64,000 nucleotides of DNA from Cellvibrionaceae bacterium (GTDB lineage Bacteria; Pseudomonadota; Gammaproteobacteria; Pseudomonadales; Cellvibrionaceae), in NCBI GenBank assembly GCA_021151695.1, contig JAGKWU010000001.1, positions 1 through 64,000 on the forward strand, read 5' to 3'. Position numbers and translations under genes: made by a program. The stretch's first letter is position 1. Every line of letters begins with the position of its first letter. Under the pieces are notes generated by a model, which was not told the DNA's origin, made no database searches, and was given only the letters and a program-made list of their open reading frames with translations. Of this stretch, positions 17,598 to 25,869 are shown piece after piece.

Positions 17598-18557
17598 ATG
17601 ATTTTTTTTCGCCAATTAGGTGTGTTGTTGGCTGCGTGTTGCCTGTTGGGCGCATGTGATGCCGAGAAAAAAAACGCGCTTAATGCAGCTGCGCTGCCCG
17701 AGTTTGTTGTACATAAAGGCAGCAAATATTTTATCAAGCAAGGCGATGCCGAGCTTGAGATCAGTGCTAATAATGCTGGCCGTATTGCTTCGCTTAAAAT
17801 TGCTGGCCAGGAAATTTTGCTCACCGCCGATCAGGCCAGCAACACTGTGTGGGGCAATGTGCTCTGGTCCAGCCCGCAAAGTGAATGGAGCTGGCCGCCG
17901 TTGGCAACGCTGGATAACAACCCCTACGACGTGAGTGTGAGTGACAATCGAGTAGTGTTTACCAGCAAGGTAGACAAACAAACCGGCTATCAATTTATCA
18001 AGAGCTACGGCATTAACAGTGATAAAAAATGCCTGAGTATTCACTACACAATCATTAACAATTCCAGCGCAGAAAAAAACCTGGCGGCATGGGAGGTCAC
18101 GCGACTGCGTCCAACAGGAACGGTATTTTTTCCCCAGGGGAATACTGATATTTCCAACGGAATTTTCTATCCGTTTCCCACCGAGCATATTAACGATATT
18201 ACCTGGGCAACTTACGATGCCCAAAAAATTTACAACAATCATCACAAGTTGATGACCGACGGCAAAGAGGGGTGGATTGCCTACACAGTTAACCAAAAAT
18301 TATTGGTTAAGGAATTTGCTGATGTGCCTGTGGAGCTGATGGTGGCAGGTGAAGGCGAAATAGAAATGTTTGCCAATACCGAAAAAACTTTTTGGGAAAT
18401 TGCCGAGCAGAGTTTGATGACCAAACTCGAACCCAACGAACGACTGGATTGGGAAGTGCTTTGGCATATGCGCAAGTTGCCGGCCGGCTTGAAAGCAGAG
18501 CAGGGTAGCGACGAACTAGTGAATTATGTGCGCGGCGTGTTGAGTGGTACTAACTAG
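17598..18557 (+). CDS. DUF4380-like lipoprotein
   Basis: A short signal peptide ends in a lipobox (LLGAC, Cys20), so the mature 300-aa protein is lipid-anchored in the periplasm or outer membrane. The rest resembles DUF4380, which is related to the aldose-1-epimerase/galactose-mutarotase beta-sandwich. Visible signatures include RIASLKIAGQEIL, VWGNVLWSSPQSEWSWPP and AAWEVTRLRPTG. Sugar or glycan binding is therefore plausible but not shown. It stands alone, 173 bp after cnoX with no terminator seen between, and is convergent with the diguanylate cyclase gene. Confidence 0.75.
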   Translation: MIFFRQLGVLLAACCLLGACDAEKKNALNAAALPEFVVHKGSKYFIKQGDAELEISANNAGRIASLKIAGQEILLTADQASNTVWGNVLWSSPQSEWSWPPLATLDNNPYDVSVSDNRVVFTSKVDKQTGYQFIKSYGINSDKKCLSIHYTIINNSSAEKNLAAWEVTRLRPTGTVFFPQGNTDISNGIFYPFPTEHINDITWATYDAQKIYNNHHKLMTDGKEGWIAYTVNQKLLVKEFADVPVELMVAGEGEIEMFANTEKTFWEIAEQSLMTKLEPNERLDWEVLWHMRKLPAGLKAEQGSDELVNYVRGVLSGTN

Positions 18558-18588
18558 ATTGGCTTGTTGCTAGATTGGTTTATCGGTT

Positions 18589-20259
18589 TTAACTGTTGTT
18601 GTCCATGTTGACGGTAGCCGTAGTGCTGCCGACAACTATGTCGTGTTTTCCCATGGCGCTGTAAATCGCGTAGCCGTTTTTGCCCTTGCGTTTGGCGGCA
18701 TACATGGCCTGGTCTGCATGTTTGCGCACGCTCATTTCGTTATCAATTTCCTTGTCGAAAAACGCAATGCCGATGCTCATGCCGACGGTTTCAAAAAAGC
18801 CCGGTTGAATTTCCATGGGTTGGCGTTGGTCGGTTAATAGTTTTTCCGCGATCTCTTTTACTTTCTCTCTGTTATCTGTCTGGTTAAAGACAACCAGAAA
18901 TTCATCGCCACCCAGGCGCGCCACCAGATCTGATGCGCGCACGCGTTTGCGCAGTCGATCAGCAACTACTTTTAACACCCAGTCGCCGGCGTCATGGCCA
19001 TAGGTGTCGTTGATATATTTAAATCTGTCCAAATCAATCAGCATCACTACAAAACCGGCATCGCTGTATATGGCATTGTGAGCGAGTTCTTTTAAGGTGC
19101 TTTCGGCAGCTTGACGATTGGCGAGGCCAGTGAGGGAATCTTTTTCGGCAAGTTCGCGCGTGTGTTCCTCTGCTTGTTTGCGTTGGGTGATGTCATACAT
19201 AACACCTTCGACAACAGGATTTTTTTTGTCTTCGCCTGCCGGTGAAAAGATGCAGTGAACCCAGCGATTAACCTCACCGTTATGGGCAGAGATTTGCAAA
19301 TCCCAGGAGCAGGGACGCTGGCTCACAATAGCGAGCTTGATTAAGGCGCGCGCTTGGTCCGGCTCAAAAAATGTTTCCCTGACGATATTGGCGTTTGATG
19401 CTATCGCTTCCATACCGTCTTCTTTACCGGTTAATTTGAAGAAAGCGGGATTGGCCGTTACTAATGTGCCGTCTTCGCGCACCAGGAAAATTCCCGCGCT
19501 ACTGTCTTCGAAAATACCGCGAAAGCGATGTTCAAGCAGTTCAACTCTGTGGCGTAGTTGACGCTCTTCCTTCAGCATATTTTCTACGGTGCCGAGCAGG
19601 GAGTTAATGTCGTTGACTAGCAAGCCAATCTCGTCGGATTTATGCTGTTTAAGAATGTTGAGGCGTTTTCCGTCGCCGGGGATGATGTTGTGCAAACGGC
19701 TTGAGAGTGATGACAGTGGGCGTGTCATCATCCAGTACACAAGAATCAATACGAGTATGGCAACAACAGCGGCTTGCGCTGCCAGGCTCATGGTGGTGAC
19801 CAGCGCTGAGTCGCGTGCGCGTTTTGCGATAAGTGGTAGATTGGTTAATACCGATAATTGACCAACGATTTCTTTATCATCAAACGGGGCTTTTAATTGC
19901 AGGTGAACATAATCTTGCGTTGATGAATTAATTTTTTTTCCTTTTGATCCTATGGCTTTGTCGCCCACTAAAATTTCTGCACCCTCAACAATATCATTTT
20001 TAGTGAGGCCGCTAACGACCTGTTCTGCCAATTCGTTGTTGCCAACATACGCAGCTATTGCGGCGGTGGCGCTCACTGTTTCCAGTAATTGTTGAACGGA
20101 GCGCTCACTTTCCGCCAACGAGCTGCGATAGATGCGTTGATAAAAAAAGAACGAGGACACCAGCATTATCAGCAGTGCAGCTGTCGCTACTGCCAGAGAC
20201 ACTTTTACGTGCAGGCTTTTGATATTCAATTTTTTTCCGCCAGTGGAATTGTTGCTCAT
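18589..20259 (-). CDS. Membrane diguanylate cyclase (periplasmic sensor, HAMP, PAS, GGDEF)
   Basis: The 556-aa protein makes cyclic di-GMP from two GTP. Order: membrane helix 19-41, a periplasmic CHASE8-like sensor (about 42-160, LLETVSATAAIAAYVGNNE), second helix 163-188, HAMP (188-240), PAS/PAC (255-375) and GGDEF (390-540). The active site is intact (RLGGDEF), and an RASD inhibitory I-site lies five residues before it, so product feedback is expected. It is the last gene of a porin / periplasmic binding protein / cyclase operon, 84 bp after the second gene. A hairpin (20295-20315) in that gap may set relative expression. The binding protein probably feeds signal to the periplasmic sensor; this is inference. 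Confidence 0.92.
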   Translation of the reverse strand: MSNNSTGGKKLNIKSLHVKVSLAVATAALLIMLVSSFFFYQRIYRSSLAESERSVQQLLETVSATAAIAAYVGNNELAEQVVSGLTKNDIVEGAEILVGDKAIGSKGKKINSSTQDYVHLQLKAPFDDKEIVGQLSVLTNLPLIAKRARDSALVTTMSLAAQAAVVAILVLILVYWMMTRPLSSLSSRLHNIIPGDGKRLNILKQHKSDEIGLLVNDINSLLGTVENMLKEERQLRHRVELLEHRFRGIFEDSSAGIFLVREDGTLVTANPAFFKLTGKEDGMEAIASNANIVRETFFEPDQARALIKLAIVSQRPCSWDLQISAHNGEVNRWVHCIFSPAGEDKKNPVVEGVMYDITQRKQAEEHTRELAEKDSLTGLANRQAAESTLKELAHNAIYSDAGFVVMLIDLDRFKYINDTYGHDAGDWVLKVVADRLRKRVRASDLVARLGGDEFLVVFNQTDNREKVKEIAEKLLTDQRQPMEIQPGFFETVGMSIGIAFFDKEIDNEMSVRKHADQAMYAAKRKGKNGYAIYSAMGKHDIVVGSTTATVNMDNNS

Positions 20260-20294
20260 CGTGGCCTGTTAATGCTCAAAGGTTAATAAAAGGT

Positions 20295-20315
20295 GGTGCG
20301 CTAATAATACGCACC
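20295..20315 (-). other. Intercistronic hairpin before the diguanylate cyclase
   Basis: A 6-bp stem (ggtgcg / cgcacc) with a 9-nt loop lies between the binding-protein stop and the cyclase start. There is no T tract, so it is more likely an mRNA stability or attenuation element than a terminator. Confidence 0.45.
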
Positions 20316-20343
20316 GCAACGCAATACGGTTCAGTGTGAAATG

Positions 20344-20766
20344 CTATTGCTGGCTCAGCTCCATTACTATTTTTACGCCAGACGGTAAGGCTTGGCGGGA
20401 TACATAGCCGATAGCATCGCGATTGGACTTTACGGCTTTAATAACCGCCGCTTCGTCCGATAATTTTTGCGGTGGCGACATGCGGCCCGCGAAGATGAGT
20501 GTTGCCCAATAAGCGTCGACCTGAGCTTCCGTTTTGCCCGTCAAGGTTTTGTAAAATTCCGCGCGCAGATCGCCGCTTTCTACATCAAGCGTGTGCGCTG
20601 GATGCTGGTTGGGGAAAGACGAGACACGGCCCATATAAATATCCACCACCTGCTTGCGTTCAAGGCTTGCAACCGGATTGTCGGCATTGACGATAAGTAA
20701 CAGGTCGGCCCGCGCATTCAAGCTGCAGATCAGCGAAAGACTGAATGTGAGTAATGTTGCGCGCAT
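20344..20766 (-). CDS. Small periplasmic phosphate/substrate-binding-like protein (PstS-like fragment family)
   Basis: The ATG at 20766 overlaps the porin TGA by one base. An N-terminal signal peptide (cleavage after NARA) precedes a 120-aa domain related to the PstS-like periplasmic binding fold: ADNPVASLERKQVVDIYMGR, then YWATLIFAGR and AIGYVSRQALPSGVKIV. At 140 aa it is one lobe rather than a full two-lobe binding protein. Such short proteins often occur beside GGDEF or kinase sensors and are thought to act as periplasmic signal-input partners. No transporter genes are nearby, which supports sensing rather than uptake. Confidence 0.8.
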   Translation of the reverse strand: MRATLLTFSLSLICSLNARADLLLIVNADNPVASLERKQVVDIYMGRVSSFPNQHPAHTLDVESGDLRAEFYKTLTGKTEAQVDAYWATLIFAGRMSPPQKLSDEAAVIKAVKSNRDAIGYVSRQALPSGVKIVMELSQQ

Positions 20767-22022
20767 CAAAAGAGTACGTCCAGTGAGAGGCTGACGACAT
20801 TAGCCGTTTCATCCTGTGGTGCGGCGTTTTGATGGGCTTTGAGCCAGAGCGCTGAGCCATACTTATCTATTTCAAAGTGTTCAATCTGGAATTTGAGGTC
20901 CTTTTTGCTGGCGAAATCCCAGCGCACTCCAAGCGTTACGCTCTCCTGATCGGAGCGGCCGCCATTGAACGTGTTTTCGGTGACGCTGGCCAATGTCTGG
21001 AGTTGCTGATTGATTGGTTCTGGATAGCCCACTGGTGCGTTGATACTGCGCACATCGCTCCTGCTGTGGATATAACCTCTAATGGCATAGAGCGTAAAGG
21101 TATCTATGCGGCGACCGGCGCTGATATAAAAATGGCGGGTGCCGGAAATAACGTCCGCCTCGCTGATCAAGCGGGTCAGCTCGGCCTGGGTCCACCAGGT
21201 ATTGTTGTCGTAGATGAAGCCAAGTTGGTGAAAGCGTAAACTTTTCGCGCGGGTTTCGAGGCTCTGCGACAGGTCACCAGCCTCCGGCCAGATAGGTGCG
21301 ACAGCGGCAAGGGCTTCACTTAGCGGCGTGACATTATTGTTGTCGACATTTACATCTGCATAGCTGTAACGGACTTTCCACTCATTGCGCTCCCAATTAA
21401 TACTGCCGCCGCCGCCTTCAAAGGCCAGGCGATATACGGAGTCGGCGTAGCGCTCAAGCGGATATTTTTGGTTCAGGCGACCGTAGAACGCTTTGAGGTT
21501 CAGGTTGCTGTCGCCAAGGTCGATGCGTTTGAGTATGTCCACGCCATCAAAATGGTGAAAGGAAAATAAACCGTAGGTGTCGTGGGGTGGTCGTACCCAA
21601 GGCAGGGCATAACCGACCTGGCGGTAATCCGACAGCATAAAAATATCGCTACCCATACGCCCGATGCGCAGGTCGAGACTTTCTAGTGGGCGATAGCGCA
21701 AGAAGCCCCATTCGAGGGAGCTGCCCAGATCATTTTCGACCCGGTCTTTGATGACAAACTGCGCGGTAGTTTCCAACTGATAGGACCACTGGGTTTGCCA
21801 TTGCAGGCCCAGCAGGGAATCACTTTTCCAATCGGGTTTGCCGTTGAGTGAACCGTCTTTTTGGGTGACATCGCGACGAAAAATTAATTCATCGTTGGAG
21901 TTGCTGGCGACGCCTATAGTAGCGAAGCCGGAAAAATGGTTGGTAATGCCTGAATCTGCGTTTGCTGAAGCGCCACAGAGCAACAGCAAAATGCCAATAA
22001 TTCGGTACTGGGATGAGCCCAT
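20766..22022 (-). CDS. Outer-membrane porin-like beta-barrel protein
   Basis: The likely start is ATG 22022 (MGSSQYRIIGILLLLCG, signal peptide ending SANA), about 418 aa; a TTG 21 bp upstream is possible. Alternating hydrophobic strands rich in aromatic residues and a C-terminal Phe (SLSLDVLF) are typical of outer-membrane barrels. Segments such as LRIGRMGSDIFMLSDYRQVGYA resemble conserved porin-like proteins found next to sensory cyclases. It is first in an operon with the PstS-like protein and the diguanylate cyclase and is translationally coupled to the former. It probably admits the signal molecule; the solute is unknown. Confidence 0.8.
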   Translation of the reverse strand: MGSSQYRIIGILLLLCGASANADSGITNHFSGFATIGVASNSNDELIFRRDVTQKDGSLNGKPDWKSDSLLGLQWQTQWSYQLETTAQFVIKDRVENDLGSSLEWGFLRYRPLESLDLRIGRMGSDIFMLSDYRQVGYALPWVRPPHDTYGLFSFHHFDGVDILKRIDLGDSNLNLKAFYGRLNQKYPLERYADSVYRLAFEGGGGSINWERNEWKVRYSYADVNVDNNNVTPLSEALAAVAPIWPEAGDLSQSLETRAKSLRFHQLGFIYDNNTWWTQAELTRLISEADVISGTRHFYISAGRRIDTFTLYAIRGYIHSRSDVRSINAPVGYPEPINQQLQTLASVTENTFNGGRSDQESVTLGVRWDFASKKDLKFQIEHFEIDKYGSALWLKAHQNAAPQDETANVVSLSLDVLF

Positions 22023-22169
22023 TGTGAAAAGCACCTGAAGCAATCAAGAAAGAACGATCGTGGAAATTTTCTTGAGTGTAGCCAAGGATTTCGTCATAAG
22101 GGATTTTTGTTCGGCTTATTAACGCCGGCGCCGGACCGCATCCTTGCGTATGAATCGCTGGCAATAGCC

Positions 22170-23111
22170 TTAGCGACGGTTCTTTTTGGTTTTCAAGCGG
22201 CGAATGCGATCAGCCTCTTCTTTTTCGCGTGCTTTGATTTCATCGGCGATTTTTGCGTCTTCCACTTCTTTAATTGTCATCTCCGGCGTTTCAAGTGTGA
22301 GTCGCCCCAAATGACCGGCACGCAATTCATTTATCAATAAACTCGATGCCTTTTGCAAATCCACGCCACCGCCTTTGCCTGCGCAATTGCGCGCACGGCC
22401 TATGGCTTCCAGCAACTCTATATCTGTCCCTGGCAGTTCCTGCAGCTTGTAGCGCTCCTGCAATGCTTGGGGGTAGGCTTTGGCCAGGTATTCCACAGCG
22501 TACAAGGCGATGTCGGCGTAATCGAACACTGTGTCTTTGATTGCACCGGTGATTGCGAGACGGTAACCGCAAGAGGGCGGTGTCAGTTTTGGCCAGAGGA
22601 AGCCCGGGGTGTCAGTCAGCAAAAAGCCGTTCTCGAGTTTGATCTTTTGTTGGGATTTGGTGATTCCCGCTTCGTTGCCGGTCTTTGCAACTACGCGCCC
22701 GGCCAATGTATTGATCAAGGTGGATTTGCCCACATTGGGGATGCCCATAATCATAGCGCGGGCAGGATGGATGCTGGAGTTACGTTCCGGCGCCAGGGCT
22801 TCGCACATCTGCAGCAGCTGGCGAATTTGCTCGGGGTTTTGCTGGCTGACTGGCAGGGCTTTTACACCTTGCGTTTTTTCGAATTCGGCCACCCAGAGCG
22901 CAGTCATTTCGGGGTCAGCCAGGTCGGCTTTGTTTAGCAACTTGATACAAGGTGTATTGCCGCGCAGCGCCGGTACCAGCGGGTTTTCGCTGGAAAATGG
23001 CACGCGTGCGTCGAGCATTTCAATAATAACATCCACATGGGGCATAACTTCCGCAATTTCTTTGCGGGCCTTGTGCATGTGGCCGGGGAACCAGTTAATC
23101 GGTGATGACAT
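22170..23111 (-). CDS. rbgA: Ribosome biogenesis GTPase RbgA/YlqF
   Basis: The 313-aa circularly permuted GTPase has the motifs in the order G4 (NKAD, about residue 61), G1 (GIPNVGKST, about 125) and G3 (DTPGFLWPK, about 170). It begins with the family signature INWFPGHMHKAR. RbgA assists late assembly of the 50S subunit. The C-terminus is extended and highly basic (RIRRLKTKKNRR), suited to rRNA binding. It lies 29 bp after a 107-aa conserved hypothetical gene on the same strand, likely co-transcribed. Confidence 0.93.
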   Translation of the reverse strand: MSSPINWFPGHMHKARKEIAEVMPHVDVIIEMLDARVPFSSENPLVPALRGNTPCIKLLNKADLADPEMTALWVAEFEKTQGVKALPVSQQNPEQIRQLLQMCEALAPERNSSIHPARAMIMGIPNVGKSTLINTLAGRVVAKTGNEAGITKSQQKIKLENGFLLTDTPGFLWPKLTPPSCGYRLAITGAIKDTVFDYADIALYAVEYLAKAYPQALQERYKLQELPGTDIELLEAIGRARNCAGKGGGVDLQKASSLLINELRAGHLGRLTLETPEMTIKEVEDAKIADEIKAREKEEADRIRRLKTKKNRR

Positions 23112-23140
23112 AAAAATAAACTACTGAATAATGTGGAAGC

Positions 23141-23464
23141 TTAAAGTTGGACGGTTTTTTCGCTGGCATCGAAATGATGCAGCAGGAGGTAGCCTTGCGG
23201 GTCGCTCTCGTCTTCACAAACGGCGATGGAAACCGGCGCAATGACCGCGGCATAGTCCGGGTGCTGATAGAGTGCTGCTTGCAAATCCTGCCAGAGTTTT
23301 TTAGGAAACTCGGTAAAGAAATTGTAGTTGAGATAGGTTTTACCCTTCTCCTCAAATTCATCTATCTCCGGTGAGCGGCCTTGCGCTCGCACCTGCGCCA
23401 GGAACATCTTACGGTCAAACGTGTTCAGAAATTCCGGCTGAATCTGGATGCTGATGCATTGCAT
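23141..23464 (-). CDS. Conserved hypothetical protein (107 aa)
   Basis: A soluble acidic protein of 107 aa with no signal peptide, membrane helix or recognised domain. Features include a mid-section EFEEKGKTYLNYNFFTEFPKK and a C-terminal GYLLLHHFDASEK. It precedes rbgA on the same strand by 29 bp and probably shares its transcript, which argues that it is a real gene. No function is assigned. Confidence 0.6.
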   Translation of the reverse strand: MQCISIQIQPEFLNTFDRKMFLAQVRAQGRSPEIDEFEEKGKTYLNYNFFTEFPKKLWQDLQAALYQHPDYAAVIAPVSIAVCEDESDPQGYLLLHHFDASEKTVQL

Positions 23465-23641
23465 AGGCAGGGCTCTTGGTAAAGCGGCTTTGTTGAGAAA
23501 CGTAAAGCCGGAGGCTGGTACATGTGGGCCAAAAAAATTTCGGTTATTCTACCGCAACTTATCGCTGCTCTTCAGATTCATTTCGCCGGTTAATCTTATA
23601 CATTTGTCCGGTTAAGCCTATTCATTCTGTCGGTCATACCT

Positions 23642-24829
23642 GTGTCACCACTTTTTCGTCCACTCGCCTTGGGAATTTACGGGCTTTTCTGTCTCGCCGG
23701 ATTGGTGGGCGCACTTATATTGCCAACCCTGAGCCTTTTCCTCGCTAAAGAAATCGGCGTGCGTCCGTTGTTGGTGGGCTTGCCTTTCGCGGGTATTGCC
23801 TTGACCAGCATGATCTACAACCAGGTGATCGGCCATTGGTCCGATAAATTGGCGGATCGCCGCCCACTGGTGGCGGGTTTCTGTCTGGTGGGTGTGCTTG
23901 TGTGCCTGGTGTTGGCTATGTCCCGCCATTATTGGGTGGTCGCCGCCACAGTGGTGTGCTTGTTGAGTCTTGCGCTGGTGTCCTTCTCACAGATACTGGC
24001 CTATAGCCTGGATTATGCTGACAGGTACATTCCCGCCCAACGCATTCCCCTGTTCAACGCCATAGTGCGTGCGCAGATCGCTATTGCCTGGGTGGCGGGG
24101 CCGCCGGCAGGTTTTCTTCTGGCCGGTTACCTGGGTTTTACCTTTATGTATTTGCTGGCTGCCGGCATGTTCCTGCTGGTCGCACTGCTATCCCTTTGGT
24201 TGTTGCCTCGTTTGGATGCCCATGCCCAGCATCTTGAGGTGGAGCGGGCCGATATTACACCCTTGGTAAGCTGGCAGAAGCGGGCGCTTGTCTTCAGTGT
24301 GCTGGGCTTTTCGCTCATGTGGGGTGCCAATAATTCCTACCTGATCAGCATGCCCTTGCATCTCAAAGATGGCTTGGGCGTTGGCACCGAATGGGTAGGT
24401 TGGGTGATGGGGACCTGCGCTGGCCTGGAAATCCCTTTTATGCTGCTGGCAGGACATTACGCGGCGCGTGTGAAGATTGTCAGCCTGATCAAACTGGCTG
24501 GTCTCTCGGCGCTGGTGCTTTATATGGGCGTTTATTTTGCCCAGGCGCTCTGGCAGTTTTTTGCGTTGCAGATATTCAACGCTGTGTTTATTGGGATATT
24601 GGCGGGTTTGGGGGTTTCAGTGATCCAGGAGCTGATGCCTGGCCGCTCCGGTGCCGCCTCGGCGCTCTACACCAACACTACCCATATGGGGAACCTTATC
24701 AGCAGCTTGCTGGTAGGGCTGGTAGCCGACATCTACGGCTACCACCAGGTCTTTGCAGTCAACCTGGTTATCATCGCCTTGGCTATACTGGCTTTTGGCC
24801 GGGTTAAATTAAAAGCGGCGCCGGGCTAG
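23642..24829 (+). CDS. MFS sugar efflux transporter (SetA/SetB-like)
   Basis: This 395-aa inner-membrane protein has about 12 hydrophobic helices and the MFS loop motif GHWSDKLADRRPLV between helices 2 and 3. Helix 1 onward (GLVGALILPTLSLFLAKEIG) and the C-terminal part (GAASALYTNTTHMGNLISS) resemble SetA-type sugar efflux carriers that export sugars and relieve sugar-phosphate stress. The start is GTG 23642. It is followed by suhB in the same direction after 142 bp. Substrate is inferred from family only. Confidence 0.82.
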   Translation: MSPLFRPLALGIYGLFCLAGLVGALILPTLSLFLAKEIGVRPLLVGLPFAGIALTSMIYNQVIGHWSDKLADRRPLVAGFCLVGVLVCLVLAMSRHYWVVAATVVCLLSLALVSFSQILAYSLDYADRYIPAQRIPLFNAIVRAQIAIAWVAGPPAGFLLAGYLGFTFMYLLAAGMFLLVALLSLWLLPRLDAHAQHLEVERADITPLVSWQKRALVFSVLGFSLMWGANNSYLISMPLHLKDGLGVGTEWVGWVMGTCAGLEIPFMLLAGHYAARVKIVSLIKLAGLSALVLYMGVYFAQALWQFFALQIFNAVFIGILAGLGVSVIQELMPGRSGAASALYTNTTHMGNLISSLLVGLVADIYGYHQVFAVNLVIIALAILAFGRVKLKAAPG

Positions 24830-24971
24830 AGCTGGCGCGGGGGCTCAGGTATACTGCGCGCCCTCGGCGTGAGATGCATGACATCTGCGGCCCCGTTCTT
24901 TGACAATCCATACCCGCTCTCACTGGTGGTTTTCTTTCCTGCTCTTTTGATGCTCTTTTAATTGGTGCTCT

Positions 24972-25775
24972 ATGGAACCCATGTTGACTATGGCTTTGCG
25001 CGCTGGCCGCAAAGCTGCTGAATTGATTGAACGTGCGTTTGAACGCGTTGATCTGATCCCCGTTGAAACCAAAAGTCGTAACGATTTCGTGACTGAAGTC
25101 GACAAAGCCTCCGAAAAGGAAATCATCTACCACCTCCGCAAAGCCTATCCCGACCACAGCTTCCGTGGCGAAGAGAGCGGTTTCATTCAGGGTAAAAACT
25201 CTGACTATGAATGGATTATCGATCCCCTCGATGGCACCACTAACTTTATCCACGGCGTGCCGCATTTCTCCATCTCTATCGCTTGCAAATACAAAGGCCA
25301 GATTGAACACGCCGTTGTTATTGATCCTATTAAGCGCGAAGAATTTACCGCGAGCCGTGGCCGCGGTGCCATGCTCAATGATCGCCGTATCCGCGTATCT
25401 CCCCGTCGCAGTCTGGAAGGTGCGTTGATTGGCACAGGCATTCCTTTCAGCGGCTACGCCTTTGAACACATTGGTCCTTATCTTGAGTGTGTGAAAGAAA
25501 TTGCTGGCGAGACTTCCGGTATTCGTCGCTGTGGTTCTGCGGCGTTGGATCTGGCCTATGTTGCCTCTGGTCGTTTTGATGCCTTCTGGGAAATGAATTT
25601 GAACCAGTGGGATATAGCGGCGGGTATTTTGCTGGTGACTGAAGCCGGCGGCCTGGTGAGTGATTTCAACGGCGGTGTGGATTACCTGGAAACTGGCCAC
25701 ATAGTGTGCGGCGCTCCCAAAGTGTTTAAACCCATACTGCAAATCGTGCAGAAAAATTTGGGTTATTTGAAATAA
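24972..25775 (+). CDS. suhB: Inositol-1-monophosphatase SuhB
   Basis: The 267-aa length equals E. coli SuhB. Metal- and substrate-binding motifs are all present: GEESGF (about residue 65), DPLDGTTNFIHG (about 84-95) and WDIAAG near 213. The enzyme hydrolyses inositol monophosphates, and SuhB also works in rRNA antitermination and ribosome maturation with NusA. A TATACT -10-like box at 24850-24855 would give a leader of about 110 nt. It ends in a strong bidirectional terminator shared with the DUF418 gene. Confidence 0.95.
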   Translation: MEPMLTMALRAGRKAAELIERAFERVDLIPVETKSRNDFVTEVDKASEKEIIYHLRKAYPDHSFRGEESGFIQGKNSDYEWIIDPLDGTTNFIHGVPHFSISIACKYKGQIEHAVVIDPIKREEFTASRGRGAMLNDRRIRVSPRRSLEGALIGTGIPFSGYAFEHIGPYLECVKEIAGETSGIRRCGSAALDLAYVASGRFDAFWEMNLNQWDIAAGILLVTEAGGLVSDFNGGVDYLETGHIVCGAPKVFKPILQIVQKNLGYLK

Positions 25776-25820
25776 TTTTTTGACCTTTTTTGATAAGAGC
25801 TCGACAAGGTTGTTGAATTG

Positions 25821-25856
25821 AAAAAGCCCCGGTGCAAAAAAACACCGGGGCTTTTT
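25821..25856. terminator. Bidirectional rho-independent terminator
   Basis: A 14-bp stem (aaaaagccccggtg / caccggggcttttt) with an 8-nt loop lies between the convergent suhB and DUF418 genes. A/T tracts on both sides let it work in both directions. Confidence 0.93.
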
Positions 25857-25869
25857 ATTTGGGGCGTGA

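Noticed and set aside
17616..18296. 226-aa open frame opposite the DUF4380 lipoprotein gene
   Set aside because: The plus-strand frame has a lipobox and a coherent domain; the antisense frame shows no domain.
23575..23640. Weak 23-bp ccggttaa tandem similarity upstream of the MFS gene
   Set aside because: Only two to three degenerate copies with low identity; could be chance.
24804..25742. 312-aa open frame on the minus strand opposite suhB
   Set aside because: It is the antisense of the strongly supported suhB gene, has no recognisable domain and no ribosome-binding site; codon bias of suhB explains it.
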